Shown here in pieces: positions 19,754 through 27,468 of a DNA stretch of 64,000 nucleotides (its first letter is position 1; every line of letters starts with the position of its first letter). Below the pieces are notes generated by a model. That model was not told where the DNA came from. It was given only the letters and a program-made list of their open reading frames with translations, and did not search any database. The stretch spans positions 4,107,001 through 4,171,000 of the forward strand of contig NZ_CP080519.1 in NCBI RefSeq assembly GCF_019468465.1, given 5' to 3'. The DNA is from Amycolatopsis sp. DSM 110486. Lineage in GTDB: Bacteria > Actinomycetota > Actinomycetes > Mycobacteriales > Pseudonocardiaceae. The translations under genes and the position numbers were made by a program.

Positions 19754-19783
19754 ATGCAACTAGGTGCAGTGCAACCCGTTGCA
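19754..19783. promoter_or_regulatory. candidate PadR operator
   Basis: ATGCAAC (19754-19760) and the inverted repeat TGCAAC-CC-GTTGCA (19770-19783) lie between the PadR start (19738) and the patatin start (19844). PadR proteins often bind ATGT/ACAT or TGCA-type palindromes next to their own gene. Support is from symmetry and position. Confidence 0.45.
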
Positions 19784-19843
19784 ACGCAGGTCACCCGGCA
19801 GGGTGGGGCAAATCGGGTCGACGAATGGCGTGAACCGACCAGG

Positions 19844-20782
19844 ATGGACATCGTGCACCCGGTTCTGGAACTGATCAACGAACGGCTGGCGTCGGGCAGC
19901 GTGCCGGGGGAGCGGAGTGACGACCGCCGCCTGGTGCTCGCGATCGAAGGGGGCAGCAGCCGCGGCACGTACTCGAGCGGCATGGTCCTGGCTCTGGACG
20001 AGATGGGCGCGACGCCCGCGTTCGACGCCGTCTACGGCTCGTCGGCCGGTGCTCTGAACGCCGCGTGGCTGCTGTGCGGACGCTCGCAGACAGGCGTGCG
20101 CACCTGGTGGAACCCCACGGTGATGCGCCGGATCATCAACCCGCTCCAAGCCCTGCGCGGCAAGTCCGTGATCGACCTGGACTACCTCGTGCACCAGGTC
20201 TATTCGGTGCTGGAACCCATGGACTTCCCGGCGATCCTGGCCAACCCCGTCACGTTTCACCCCTTGGCGACCGACGCGGACACCGGCGAGTCCACCGACC
20301 TGCACCCGTTCATCACGGAGGTCGAGGACATCAAGACTGCGCTCGCGGCCTCGTCGTGCATGCCTGTGCTCGCCGGCCCACCGATCGCGATGGACGGCCG
20401 CCGCTTCGTCGACGCGGGTGTGGCGGAGCCGTTGCCCTTTCGGACCGCTTTGGCTCAGGGCGCGACAGACGTGCTGGTCTTGCGCACCCGCCGGTCGGAC
20501 GAGCTGCCGGCCCCGCCACCGCGGGTGCAGGACGTCGTCGTGCCGCGGTTTTTGCGCCGCCACGCCCCGGGCACGGTCAACGCGTGGCGGGAGCAGTACA
20601 CCCACGATCTCGACGACGAACGCCTGCTGCGCGAGGATCCGCGGCTGGCGAGCATCCGCCCGCCCGCCGGCTCCCCGGCCGTCGGGGCGCTGGAACGCGA
20701 CCCCGCGGTGCTGCGGCGGGCGGTGGAGCTGGGGACGGAAGCGGTGTACAGCGCGTTGGAACAGCTGAGGGAAGTTTCCTGA
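19844..20782 (+). CDS. patatin-like phospholipase
   Basis: 312 residues from ATG 19844; no strong ribosome binding site precedes it, and GTG 19853 is an alternative. The patatin motifs are complete: oxyanion segment EGGSSRGTYSSG (residues 35-46), nucleophile elbow GSSAG (65-69, Ser 67), and the Asp of the Ser-Asp dyad in FVDAGV near residue 190. The glycine-rich motif deviates a little from GGGxRG. It should be a cytosolic lipid acyl hydrolase. Divergent from the PadR gene. Confidence 0.86.
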   Translation: MDIVHPVLELINERLASGSVPGERSDDRRLVLAIEGGSSRGTYSSGMVLALDEMGATPAFDAVYGSSAGALNAAWLLCGRSQTGVRTWWNPTVMRRIINPLQALRGKSVIDLDYLVHQVYSVLEPMDFPAILANPVTFHPLATDADTGESTDLHPFITEVEDIKTALAASSCMPVLAGPPIAMDGRRFVDAGVAEPLPFRTALAQGATDVLVLRTRRSDELPAPPPRVQDVVVPRFLRRHAPGTVNAWREQYTHDLDDERLLREDPRLASIRPPAGSPAVGALERDPAVLRRAVELGTEAVYSALEQLREVS

Positions 20783-20785
20783 AGC

Positions 20786-21157
20786 TCAGCTCCGCCGCGA
20801 CCGCCGTCGCACTCGCTCGATGCGCTCTTCGGCGGCTTCGGGTGTGGTCATCCCCTTCCGGGCCCGCCGCGCGAGGCGGCACACGATGTGGTCGGCGAGC
20901 GGCGCGTCGCGGTACTTCCGCCAGCGTTTGGACTTCTTGACTCCGAGCCGCTCGTCCGCCTGCTCGGCGGCATCGAGGTCGACGGGACCGGTCGCCGATT
21001 GGGTCACCAGGCGGTCGTGGCGGCGGTTGGCGCTGTTCGGCTCGCGCTTGTTGCGGGGGATGTTCTTGCGCGAGCTCTTGTCGTTCTCGCCGTAGTTGTT
21101 GCGCCGGTCCTTCTCGTAGCTCAGGGCCTTCTTCTCCTGCGGGCTCTTGCGCGCCAT
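20786..21157 (-). CDS. conserved hypothetical, highly basic protein
   Basis: 123 residues from ATG 21157. Very rich in Lys and Arg: MARKSPQEKKALSYEKDRRN, then NYGENDKSSRKNIPRNKREP and a C-terminal RIERVRRRSRRS. The repeated Asn-Arg pattern in the first half and the ALSYEKDRRNNYGEN segment look like a conserved family, but I cannot name a function. Nucleic-acid or ribosome association is plausible from charge alone. It lies four bases downstream of the membrane-protein gene at 21162-21632, so the two are probably co-transcribed. Confidence 0.7.
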   Translation of the reverse strand: MARKSPQEKKALSYEKDRRNNYGENDKSSRKNIPRNKREPNSANRRHDRLVTQSATGPVDLDAAEQADERLGVKKSKRWRKYRDAPLADHIVCRLARRARKGMTTPEAAEERIERVRRRSRRS

Positions 21158-21161
21158 CGCG

Positions 21162-21632
21162 TCAGGCCGCCACGACGTGATTGGCCCTCGACTGGACCAC
21201 CAACCTCTGCGCGCCCAGCGACACCGCCAGGTACAGCAGGATCGAAGCGCTCCCCAGGCCCTTCGCCGGGCTGTTCGCGTCGATCACGAAGTCCAGTCCG
21301 ATGTGGATGGCGATGGCGACCACCCACAGGACCACGGTGAGCCACGTGCCCTGGCGCCAGAGCTGGCCGTCGGCGCGCCAGAGGCGGACGGTGTACGCGC
21401 GGACGAGGCCGAAGAGGGCCGCGACGACCAGGCTGCCGATGAGCAGCAGCACGGCGGGCGTGCCCGGGGTGCCGCCCTTGAAGAACGACGCGAGGGACAC
21501 CACGCCGAGCACGGCGAGGATCAGCAGGACGGTCGGTTTGCGGTCTTCGCGTACGAGGCGTTTCTGCGTCTGTCGCCAACACAGCCACGCCAGCACGACG
21601 AGTCCGATGAGGATGTTGACGGTGTTGCTCAC
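21162..21632 (-). CDS. small integral membrane protein (CcdC/DUF1453-like)
   Basis: 156 residues from ATG 21632 with GGAGGGG upstream. Four or five hydrophobic segments (NILIGLVVLAWLCW, TVLLILAVLGVVSLASFF, AVLLLIGSLVVAALFG, TWLTVVLWVVAIAIHIG, SASILLYLAVSLG) are joined by short basic loops. The first loop RQTQKRLVREDRKP resembles CcdC/DUF1453 proteins. There are no catalytic motifs. First gene of a two-gene operon with the basic protein at 20786. Confidence 0.75.
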   Translation of the reverse strand: MSNTVNILIGLVVLAWLCWRQTQKRLVREDRKPTVLLILAVLGVVSLASFFKGGTPGTPAVLLLIGSLVVAALFGLVRAYTVRLWRADGQLWRQGTWLTVVLWVVAIAIHIGLDFVIDANSPAKGLGSASILLYLAVSLGAQRLVVQSRANHVVAA

Positions 21633-21761
21633 GGTGGTCCCCTCCAGGCAGAACTCAAGGTGAGCACCAGCTTGGCGGGCGGCGAGCCGGGAAGCGTCAA
21701 ACCCAGGGTTGATCCCGGGCCGGTTTCACCGCACCGAGGCCCGCCCGAGTCCGCAAATCGG

Positions 21762-22610
21762 TCAGAGTGACGGTTTCCGCGCCACCCCACCGATCACCCG
21801 CGACTCCGAGGGCGCCTTCGCGAACACGGCGTCGCGGTTCGGGTGCCACGCCGGCGCGTAGACCAGGCCCGGCTCCAGCAGCGGCCAGCCGCCGAAGAAG
21901 CGCGAGAATTCCGCCAGGTTGCGCAGAACACCGGGGTTCGTCGTGGACTCGTAGTATTCCAGCAGATCCGCCAGCGCCTGGCGTTCGTCGTCGTCCACTG
22001 GGTTCTCGTTGGTCATCTGCGAGAGCACCAGCAGTGAGCCGGGAGCCACGCGGTCGCGGTAGAAGGACAGGATGCCGTCCGGATCCTGGTCGTCCTTGAT
22101 GAAGTGCAGCACCGCGTTCACGATCAGCGCGACGGGCTCGCGCACGTCGATCACGTCCGAGTCCATCACGCGCTCCCACAGCTCTTCCGGCTGCAGTAGG
22201 TCCGCGGCGATGGCCTGGTGGCGTTCATCGTCGGCGGTGTCGGCGAGCAGGATCTGCGAGTGCGCGAGGGCGACGGGCTCGTTGTCGATGTAGAGCACGT
22301 GCACGTCGTTGTCGGGGCGCTCGGCGTCGGCGACCTCGTGGACGTTGCCCGCTGTCGGCAGGCCCGAGCCGATGTCCACGAACTGCCGAATCCCGGCGCG
22401 CACGCTATGGCGCACTGCGCGGCCGAGGAACTGCCGGCTGGTCAGGCAGTAGTCACCCATGAGCGGCAGCCGCGCGCGCACCTTCTCGGCGAACTCGCGG
22501 TCGATCGCGTAGTTCGTGTTGCCGCCGATGAAGTAGTCGTAGATCCGGGCCGCGGATGGTCGGTCCAGGCTGCCTTCGACTGCGCGCAGGGCTTCGTCTC
22601 GTTCGATCAT
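21762..22610 (-). CDS. S-adenosyl methyltransferase, Methyltransf_19 (DUF574) family
   Basis: 282 residues from ATG 22610, with GTGAGGA five bases upstream; ATG 22640 would add ten residues. Family signatures are all present: RPSAARIYDYFIGGNTNYAI near the N-terminus, FVDIGSGLPTAGNVHEVA (SAM-binding loop), VLYIDNEPVALAHS, and VNAVLHFIKDDQDP. These proteins are abundant paralogues in Streptomyces and Amycolatopsis, usually linked to XRE/DUF397 or natural-product loci. The biological substrate is unknown. It stands alone next to ohrR. Confidence 0.88.
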   Translation of the reverse strand: MIERDEALRAVEGSLDRPSAARIYDYFIGGNTNYAIDREFAEKVRARLPLMGDYCLTSRQFLGRAVRHSVRAGIRQFVDIGSGLPTAGNVHEVADAERPDNDVHVLYIDNEPVALAHSQILLADTADDERHQAIAADLLQPEELWERVMDSDVIDVREPVALIVNAVLHFIKDDQDPDGILSFYRDRVAPGSLLVLSQMTNENPVDDDERQALADLLEYYESTTNPGVLRNLAEFSRFFGGWPLLEPGLVYAPAWHPNRDAVFAKAPSESRVIGGVARKPSL

Positions 22611-22666
22611 CGCCGTCCTCACCGCTCGGGTCGCGCCCATGCTAACCACGGTGCGCGACAAGCGGA

Positions 22667-23140
22667 TCAAGCCGTGGTGATGGCCTCCCGATAGGCGTTC
22701 ACGGATTCCGTCAACTGGTCCATCGAGACGCGCAGCTGGACGATCGTCTCGAGGTCGAAGCCCAGGGAGCGGCCGATGTGCGGCGGGATCCGCTCGGCCT
22801 GCGCGCGCAGCGCCTCGCCCTTGTCGGTGAGCGTGATCCGCACGGAACGCTCGTCGTCGGCCTGGCGTTCGCGCGTGACGAGGCCGGCCTTTTCCAGGCG
22901 CTTCAACAGCGGCGACAACGTGCCCGAGTCGAGGTTCAGCGCGGCGCCGAGTTCCTTCACCTGCTGGGCGTCGTGTTCCCACAGCGCCAGCATCACGAGG
23001 TACTGCGGGTACGTGAGGTCGAGCGGCTCGAGCAGCGTCCGGTAGAGCGACGTGACGGCGCGCGACGCCGAGTAGAGCCCGAAGCAGAGCTGGTCGTCGA
23101 GCAGGAGCGAGCCCGTCTCGCCGGGATCCTGGCTGGTCAT
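22667..23140 (-). CDS. ohrR: OhrR-type MarR regulator, organic-peroxide sensor
   Basis: 157 residues from ATG 23140 with GGAGG five bases upstream. The reactive cysteine Cys 19 sits in the OhrR motif DDQLCFGLYSASRA, and the companion Tyr residues in LDLTYPQYL are kept. The winged helix is LGAALNLDSGTLSPLLKRLE, with wing DDERSVRI, as in B. subtilis OhrR. It belongs to the one-Cys or two-Cys peroxide-sensing MarR group and should release DNA when the Cys is oxidised. The usual partner Ohr is missing; instead an HSL-type hydrolase is divergent, with a strong palindrome between. Confidence 0.88.
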   Translation of the reverse strand: MTSQDPGETGSLLLDDQLCFGLYSASRAVTSLYRTLLEPLDLTYPQYLVMLALWEHDAQQVKELGAALNLDSGTLSPLLKRLEKAGLVTRERQADDERSVRITLTDKGEALRAQAERIPPHIGRSLGFDLETIVQLRVSMDQLTESVNAYREAITTA

Positions 23141-23237
23141 GGGTACCTCCTCCACAAGGTGTAACTCTCGATGATCCCCGAAATGTGCCCGAACGAGCAA
23201 CTCAAGTGCCTTAGATCTCATTGGACTCAGTTTAGTT

Positions 23238-23258
23238 GTGCACAATTGAGTTGTGCAC
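23238..23258. promoter_or_regulatory. OhrR operator
   Basis: A 21-bp inverted repeat: GTGCACAA, five-base centre TTGAG, TTGTGCAC. It lies between divergent starts at 23140 and 23306, overlapping promoter-like AT-rich sequence. The spacing and TTGT/ACAA arms agree with MarR/OhrR boxes. Confidence 0.7.
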
Positions 23259-23305
23259 TAATTTCATGAAGGTCAGCAACGGACACCGCCTGGAGGAGAC
23301 CCGAG

Positions 23306-24271
23306 ATGACCACCCCGAACCCGCAGAACCTCGCCCTCGAACCCGCCGCGCAGGCGTTTTCCGAGGCCACGGCCGCGCACCCGTTCCTGTTCGAGCTCCC
23401 GCCGGCCGAAGGTCGCAAGGCCGTGGACGGCGTGCAGGACGGCCCCGTCGAGATGCCGCCCGCCGACATCGAGGTCGTCCAGGTGCCGGGTGGCCCGAAC
23501 GGCGACGTCGAGGTCCGCATCGTCAAGCCCCAGGGTGTGACCGGTCCGCTGCCGATCCTCGTGTACGTCCACGGCGCCGGCTGGGTCTTCGGTGGCTTCC
23601 ACACCCACGAGCGGCTGGTCCGCGAACTCGCCGCCGGTACCGGCGCGGCCGTGGTCTTCCCGGAGTACAGCCTTTCGCCCGAGGCGCGCTACCCCGTCGC
23701 GATCGAGGAGAACTACGCGGTCGCGAAGTGGGCCGTCGAGCACGGCGCCGAGAAGGGGCTCGACACCTCCCGTGTCGCCATCGCCGGTGACTCGGTCGGC
23801 GGGAACATGACCGCCGCCCTCACGATCATGGCCAAGCAGCGCGGCGACGTGCGCTTCCTGCAGCAGGTGCTGTTCTACCCGGTCACCGACGCGAACTTCG
23901 ACACCGAGTCCTACCGCCTGTTCGCCACGGGCTACTTCCTGCAGCGCGACGCCATGAAGTGGTTCTGGGACCAGTACACGACCGACGAGGCCCAGCGCGC
24001 CGAGATCACCGCGTCGCCGCTGCGCGCGTCGCTCGAAGACCTGGCGGGTCTGCCGCCGGCGCTCGTGATCACCGGCGAGGCCGACGTGCTTCGCGACGAG
24101 GGCGAGGCGTACGCGGCGAAGCTGCGCCGGGCGGGCGTCGCCGTGACGGCCGCGCGCTATGCCGGCGCCATCCACGACTTCGTGATGGTCAACGCGCTGC
24201 GCGAGACCGGCGCCGCCGACGCCGCGATCAAGCAGGCGATCAGCGTCCTCCGTGCCGCGTTCGGAGCCTGA
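23306..24271 (+). CDS. alpha/beta hydrolase, HSL (hormone-sensitive lipase) family
   Basis: 321 residues from ATG 23306, with GGAGGAG upstream. The oxyanion motif HGAGW (residues 89-93, HGGGW family) and nucleophile GDSVGG (161-166, Ser 163) are clear. The acid is in GEADVLRDEG and His in GAIHDFVM, completing the triad. It should hydrolyse short-chain esters in the cytosol. Its divergent partner is an OhrR regulator with a 21-bp operator between them, so expression probably rises under organic-peroxide or electrophile stress. Lipid-peroxide-derived esters are one possible substrate class (inference). Confidence 0.88.
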   Translation: MTTPNPQNLALEPAAQAFSEATAAHPFLFELPPAEGRKAVDGVQDGPVEMPPADIEVVQVPGGPNGDVEVRIVKPQGVTGPLPILVYVHGAGWVFGGFHTHERLVRELAAGTGAAVVFPEYSLSPEARYPVAIEENYAVAKWAVEHGAEKGLDTSRVAIAGDSVGGNMTAALTIMAKQRGDVRFLQQVLFYPVTDANFDTESYRLFATGYFLQRDAMKWFWDQYTTDEAQRAEITASPLRASLEDLAGLPPALVITGEADVLRDEGEAYAAKLRRAGVAVTAARYAGAIHDFVMVNALRETGAADAAIKQAISVLRAAFGA

Positions 24272-24360
24272 AACCGCAGCTGAGACGCCCGGCGGGCCAC
24301 CCTCTTGATCTTGTGACGGCGCTCACCTGATCACAACGGGGGTGGCCTGCCGAACGTTTC

Positions 24361-24380
24361 TTGTACAGGGGTTTGTACAG
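24361..24380 (+). repeat. direct repeat TTGTACAG upstream of esterase
   Basis: TTGTACAG at 24361-24368 and 24373-24380, starts 12 bases apart, about 45 bp before GTG 24424. Each contains the palindrome TGTACA. The position suits a regulator site or part of the promoter. Confidence 0.4.
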
Positions 24381-24423
24381 CGGGTTCGATCTTCCGGACA
24401 CGCGTCCTGGAGGGGGAGTTCCC

Positions 24424-25635
24424 GTGCACCTGAGCAGCATCCGGCTGGACTCACCGGTCGAAGTGATCGTGATCGGCGTGCTGGCCTTGCTCGCGGTCGT
24501 GGCCGTCCCGTGGTTCTGGGACCGGTGGCGCAAGCGCAAGCAGCTCGGGCGCAGCACCACCGTGCTCACGGCCGTGGTGCTGGTCGTGGTGAGCGTTTCG
24601 CTGGTGGGCAACCTCATCGGCGGCTTCTTCCCCACGCTCGGCTCGCTGCTCGGCACCGGTGTGTACGCGGCCGAAAGCGTCGACGCCGAGGCCGGCGACA
24701 ACGGCGCGGACCTCGACAAGATGCGCGACCTCGGCGTGGTGCACGCGCGCGAGGGCAAGGGGACCGTGCTGCACATGAAGGTCACGGGCCGGCGCACCGG
24801 GCTGGTGCGCGACGTCGCCGTGTATCTGCCGCCGCAGTACTTCCAGCCGGCCTACCGCTCGCTGAAGTTCCCGGCGATCGAGTGGATCCCGAACTACCCG
24901 TCGGGCCCCGAGGTCGCCACGAGCGGCTACCACCTGCCCGAACAGCTCGACGCGGCGATCGCCAAGCACGTGCTGCCGCCCACCGTCGTCGTGATCCCCG
25001 ACCCGACGGGCGTGCCCAAGGTCGGCCACGACACCGAGTGCGTCGACGAGGTCGGCGGCACCCCCAACGACACCTACCTCTCCGCCGACGTCCGCGAGTG
25101 GGCCATCCAGCGCCTCGGCCTCAACCCGGCACGCGGCGCGTGGACCATCGCGGGCTGGTCCTCGGGCGGCTACTGCGCCATGAACCTCGTGACGCGCCAC
25201 CCGCAGTGGTTCGCCCAAGCCGTCAGCGTCAGCGGCTACGACCGCGCCCAGGTGGACTCCGAAACCGAAGACCTCTTCCACGGCCGCCACGACATCGACG
25301 ACGCCAACAACGTCCGCCTGAACGTGCGCCTGCATCCGTCCCCTGTGGACATCCTGGCGATCTCCGGCGACAAGGAGAACTACGAAAGCTTCGCCATCGA
25401 CCAGATCCGCGCCGCCGCCCAAGCCCCCGTCCGCTTCTCCTCGTGGCGAATCCCGGACGCGGGACACAACATGAACACGTTCAAGTCGCAGCTGCCCGAC
25501 GTCCTGGCGTGGATCGGCGCGCGCATCCCCGGACCTTGCGCAGCCGGCCGGCACGTCGACGTCAGCGGCGGCGTGCGGCCGTGGCCGCTGCCGAAGTCGG
25601 GGGCGCGCGGTGCGTTGTCGGCGACGGACGAGTGA
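24424..25635 (+). CDS. membrane-anchored esterase of the antigen 85/EstA (D-type) family
   Basis: 403 residues from GTG 24424, with GGAGGGGGAG five bases upstream. Two N-terminal membrane helices (VEVIVIGVLALLAVVAVPWF and TVLTAVVLVVVSVSLVGNLI) place the catalytic part outside. The hydrolase fold resembles antigen 85/PHB-type esterases: DVAVYLPPQYF, IEWIPNYP, the nucleophile elbow AGWSSGGY, and the His in DAGHNMNTF. It is a plausible extracytoplasmic acyl or mycolyl-type esterase, but without a mycolate context its substrate is unknown. It converges with the beta-lactamase-like gene, three bases away. Confidence 0.83.
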   Translation: MHLSSIRLDSPVEVIVIGVLALLAVVAVPWFWDRWRKRKQLGRSTTVLTAVVLVVVSVSLVGNLIGGFFPTLGSLLGTGVYAAESVDAEAGDNGADLDKMRDLGVVHAREGKGTVLHMKVTGRRTGLVRDVAVYLPPQYFQPAYRSLKFPAIEWIPNYPSGPEVATSGYHLPEQLDAAIAKHVLPPTVVVIPDPTGVPKVGHDTECVDEVGGTPNDTYLSADVREWAIQRLGLNPARGAWTIAGWSSGGYCAMNLVTRHPQWFAQAVSVSGYDRAQVDSETEDLFHGRHDIDDANNVRLNVRLHPSPVDILAISGDKENYESFAIDQIRAAAQAPVRFSSWRIPDAGHNMNTFKSQLPDVLAWIGARIPGPCAAGRHVDVSGGVRPWPLPKSGARGALSATDE

Positions 25636-25638
25636 GGG

Positions 25639-26565
25639 TCAGGGTTTCAGCAGTGGCACGAGTTTCTTCACGACGGACGTGATCTGCGCCGACGCGGTGT
25701 CGTAGCTGACGGACTGCGGCTGTTCCGTGAGGACGGTGACGATGAAGCGGTCGCCGTCGCCGGCGAGGCCGGAGGTGTGGAGCATGCGGGTCGGGCGGCA
25801 GCAGGACCAGCCTTGCTTCACGGCGAAGTTGCCGGGGCCCAGGGCGTCGGGGATGCCGAAGTACTGGCGGAAACCGTCGGCGCCGAACTCGGTGGCGGCG
25901 TGCAGGGCGGCGAGGATCACCGTGCGTTCGTCGGCGGGAGCCTTGGTGAACAGGTACTGGTAGACCTTCGTGACGTCGTTGGCCGTGATCTCCGTGTCGC
26001 CCCAGCGGCCCGGGCTCGCGGGCGGGTGGGTTTCCGTGAGTCCCATCCGCTGGATAGCGCTTTCGACGATCTGCGTCTCCCCGTTGGCGACCCAGAGCGT
26101 GCTGGCGGTCGTGTCGTCGCTGCGGGACAGCATTTCCTTCACGGTGCCGGCGGGCGTGCCGTTCTCCAGGGCGGACACGGCGATCATCAGCTTCACCAGC
26201 GACGCCGACGTGTAAGTGCGGTCCGCGTTCGCCGACAGCACGGTGGTCCCCGTCGTGCGGTCGTAGACCACGGCGCTCACGTGCCCGCGCGGGACGAGCG
26301 CCGACAGCGCCTGGGTGCTCGGCTTGCCGGCCTTGGCGCCACCGGGCGTCGACGAGTTGCGCGCCGGCGGGATTTTGCTGGACGACGTGGGCGACGGGGT
26401 CTTCGAGGGCACGGAAACGGTCGAGCTTTCCGAGCCGGCCGCGGCGATCGGCGTCGGACCGAGCGCGGTGACGACGTGCCGAGCCGGCTCCGCCACCACG
26501 AGCACCAGCGCGACGAGTGCCCCCAGGCACAACCCCACGAGGAAGAGGATGTTCACTTTGCGCAT
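25639..26565 (-). CDS. class A beta-lactamase-like serine hydrolase
   Basis: 308 residues from ATG 26565. An N-terminal membrane anchor (LFLVGLCLGALVALVLVV) is followed by a Ser/Thr/Pro linker to about residue 80. The penicillin-binding/beta-lactamase domain has SASLVKL (SxxK), SRSDDTTA in the position of SDN, and KQGWSC in the position of KTG. The Ω-loop Glu is not obvious. It is more likely a membrane-bound D,D-peptidase-like or wall-modifying protein than a resistance beta-lactamase. No regulator is linked. Confidence 0.8.
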   Translation of the reverse strand: MRKVNILFLVGLCLGALVALVLVVAEPARHVVTALGPTPIAAAGSESSTVSVPSKTPSPTSSSKIPPARNSSTPGGAKAGKPSTQALSALVPRGHVSAVVYDRTTGTTVLSANADRTYTSASLVKLMIAVSALENGTPAGTVKEMLSRSDDTTASTLWVANGETQIVESAIQRMGLTETHPPASPGRWGDTEITANDVTKVYQYLFTKAPADERTVILAALHAATEFGADGFRQYFGIPDALGPGNFAVKQGWSCCRPTRMLHTSGLAGDGDRFIVTVLTEQPQSVSYDTASAQITSVVKKLVPLLKP

Positions 26566-26681
26566 GACCGGACTTGTCCGATCACCCGTTCGGTGTTGCC
26601 GAATCGGGGGCCTTTTGTGGCATTGATCTCGAAGAAGGCCGAATCCGGTGACGCTCCGGGGGGCTGCGGGCAAGCACCGGC

Positions 26682-26708
26682 GTTTCACTCCGGGTGAAGA
26701 CGGGGTAC
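26682..26708 (+). promoter_or_regulatory. stress-sigma (SigB/SigF-type) promoter
   Basis: GTTTCA (26682-26687), 15 bases, GGGTAC (26703-26708). This agrees with the actinobacterial general-stress sigma consensus GTTT-N14-16-GGGTAT. It lies about 42 bases before ATG 26751. Confidence 0.65.
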
Positions 26709-26750
26709 CTCCTTCGCGTGAGTCAGCTCACCACGGGAAGGACTGGAGTC

Positions 26751-27338
26751 ATGGTTCATGCGCATGGAGCCCGGATCCGGGTGGAGGGCCTGCAGCCCGC
26801 GCAGGTCCTGGCCGCCCTGGTGGGCGTTGCGTTCCTGGTCTACGGCGTAATCGGCTTCGCGAGGACCGGCGTCGGTGGCTTCACCGGGCACCACGAAGCC
26901 GGCTTTTGGCGGTTCTCCGGCAACCCGATGAACAACCTGGTGCACGTGGTGACCGGCGTGCTCGGCGTGCTGCTCGCGTTCGGCTCCGGCCGCGCGCGGA
27001 CGTTCGGCTGGCTGCTCTTCCTCGGCTACGGCGTGCTGTTCGTGTGGGGCCTGATGATCACCGGCATGATCGCGGCCAACCCGTTCACCGTCGCCGGCAA
27101 CCCGCTGGACCTCACGACGCCGGACAACTGGCTGCACCTCGGCATCGCCGTGCTGGGCCTGGTGATCGCGATGGCGCCGGCGCGCCGCAAGGTGCGGCTG
27201 CCGGACGAGGACGTGGAGCCGATCACGGCGGATCAGGCCCAGACGAGCGTGATCGAGCGGGTCGAGGACGACGACCACGCCGGGTCCACCCGGGAGATCC
27301 AGCCCCGGGAGAAGCGCGGTCCCGGCCTGGCGCACTAG
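26751..27338 (+). CDS. DUF4383 membrane protein
   Basis: 195 residues from ATG 26751 (in-frame GTG 26718 possible). Four membrane helices carry the DUF4383 pattern: LVGVAFLVYGVIGFARTG, the loop with GNPMNNLVHVVTGVLGVLLA, FLGYGVLFVWGLM and NWLHLGIAVLGLVIA. NPMNNLVH and NWLHL are the conserved signatures. The C-terminal 50 residues are acidic and cytosolic. Function of the family is unknown. The upstream element GTTTCA-N15-GGGTAC suggests general-stress control. A 24-bp terminator follows its stop directly. Confidence 0.85.
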   Translation: MVHAHGARIRVEGLQPAQVLAALVGVAFLVYGVIGFARTGVGGFTGHHEAGFWRFSGNPMNNLVHVVTGVLGVLLAFGSGRARTFGWLLFLGYGVLFVWGLMITGMIAANPFTVAGNPLDLTTPDNWLHLGIAVLGLVIAMAPARRKVRLPDEDVEPITADQAQTSVIERVEDDDHAGSTREIQPREKRGPGLAH

Positions 27339-27390
27339 AACACACCGAGGGCCCGGCAACTCCCGCAGTTGCCGGGCCCTCGGTGTGTTC
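27338..27390. terminator. strong bidirectional terminator
   Basis: A perfect 24-bp inverted repeat (27338-27361 and 27367-27390; arm core CACCGAGGGCCCGGCAACT) with loop CCCGC. It starts on the last base of the DUF4383 stop codon and lies between convergent genes (the other ends at 27469). Without a T run on the plus strand, it is a typical actinobacterial hairpin terminator. Confidence 0.9.
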
Positions 27391-27468
27391 GGGAACTGCC
27401 GCTCCTTCCGCCGCCCGTGGCCGGTTGTCCTGACGACGCGCTGTCGGGGCGCGGCGCCGGGTCTGGGG

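Noticed and set aside
25639..26565. Antibiotic-resistance beta-lactamase
   Set aside because: Membrane-anchored with a non-canonical KQG motif and no obvious Ω-loop Glu; a wall-active serine hydrolase is likelier.
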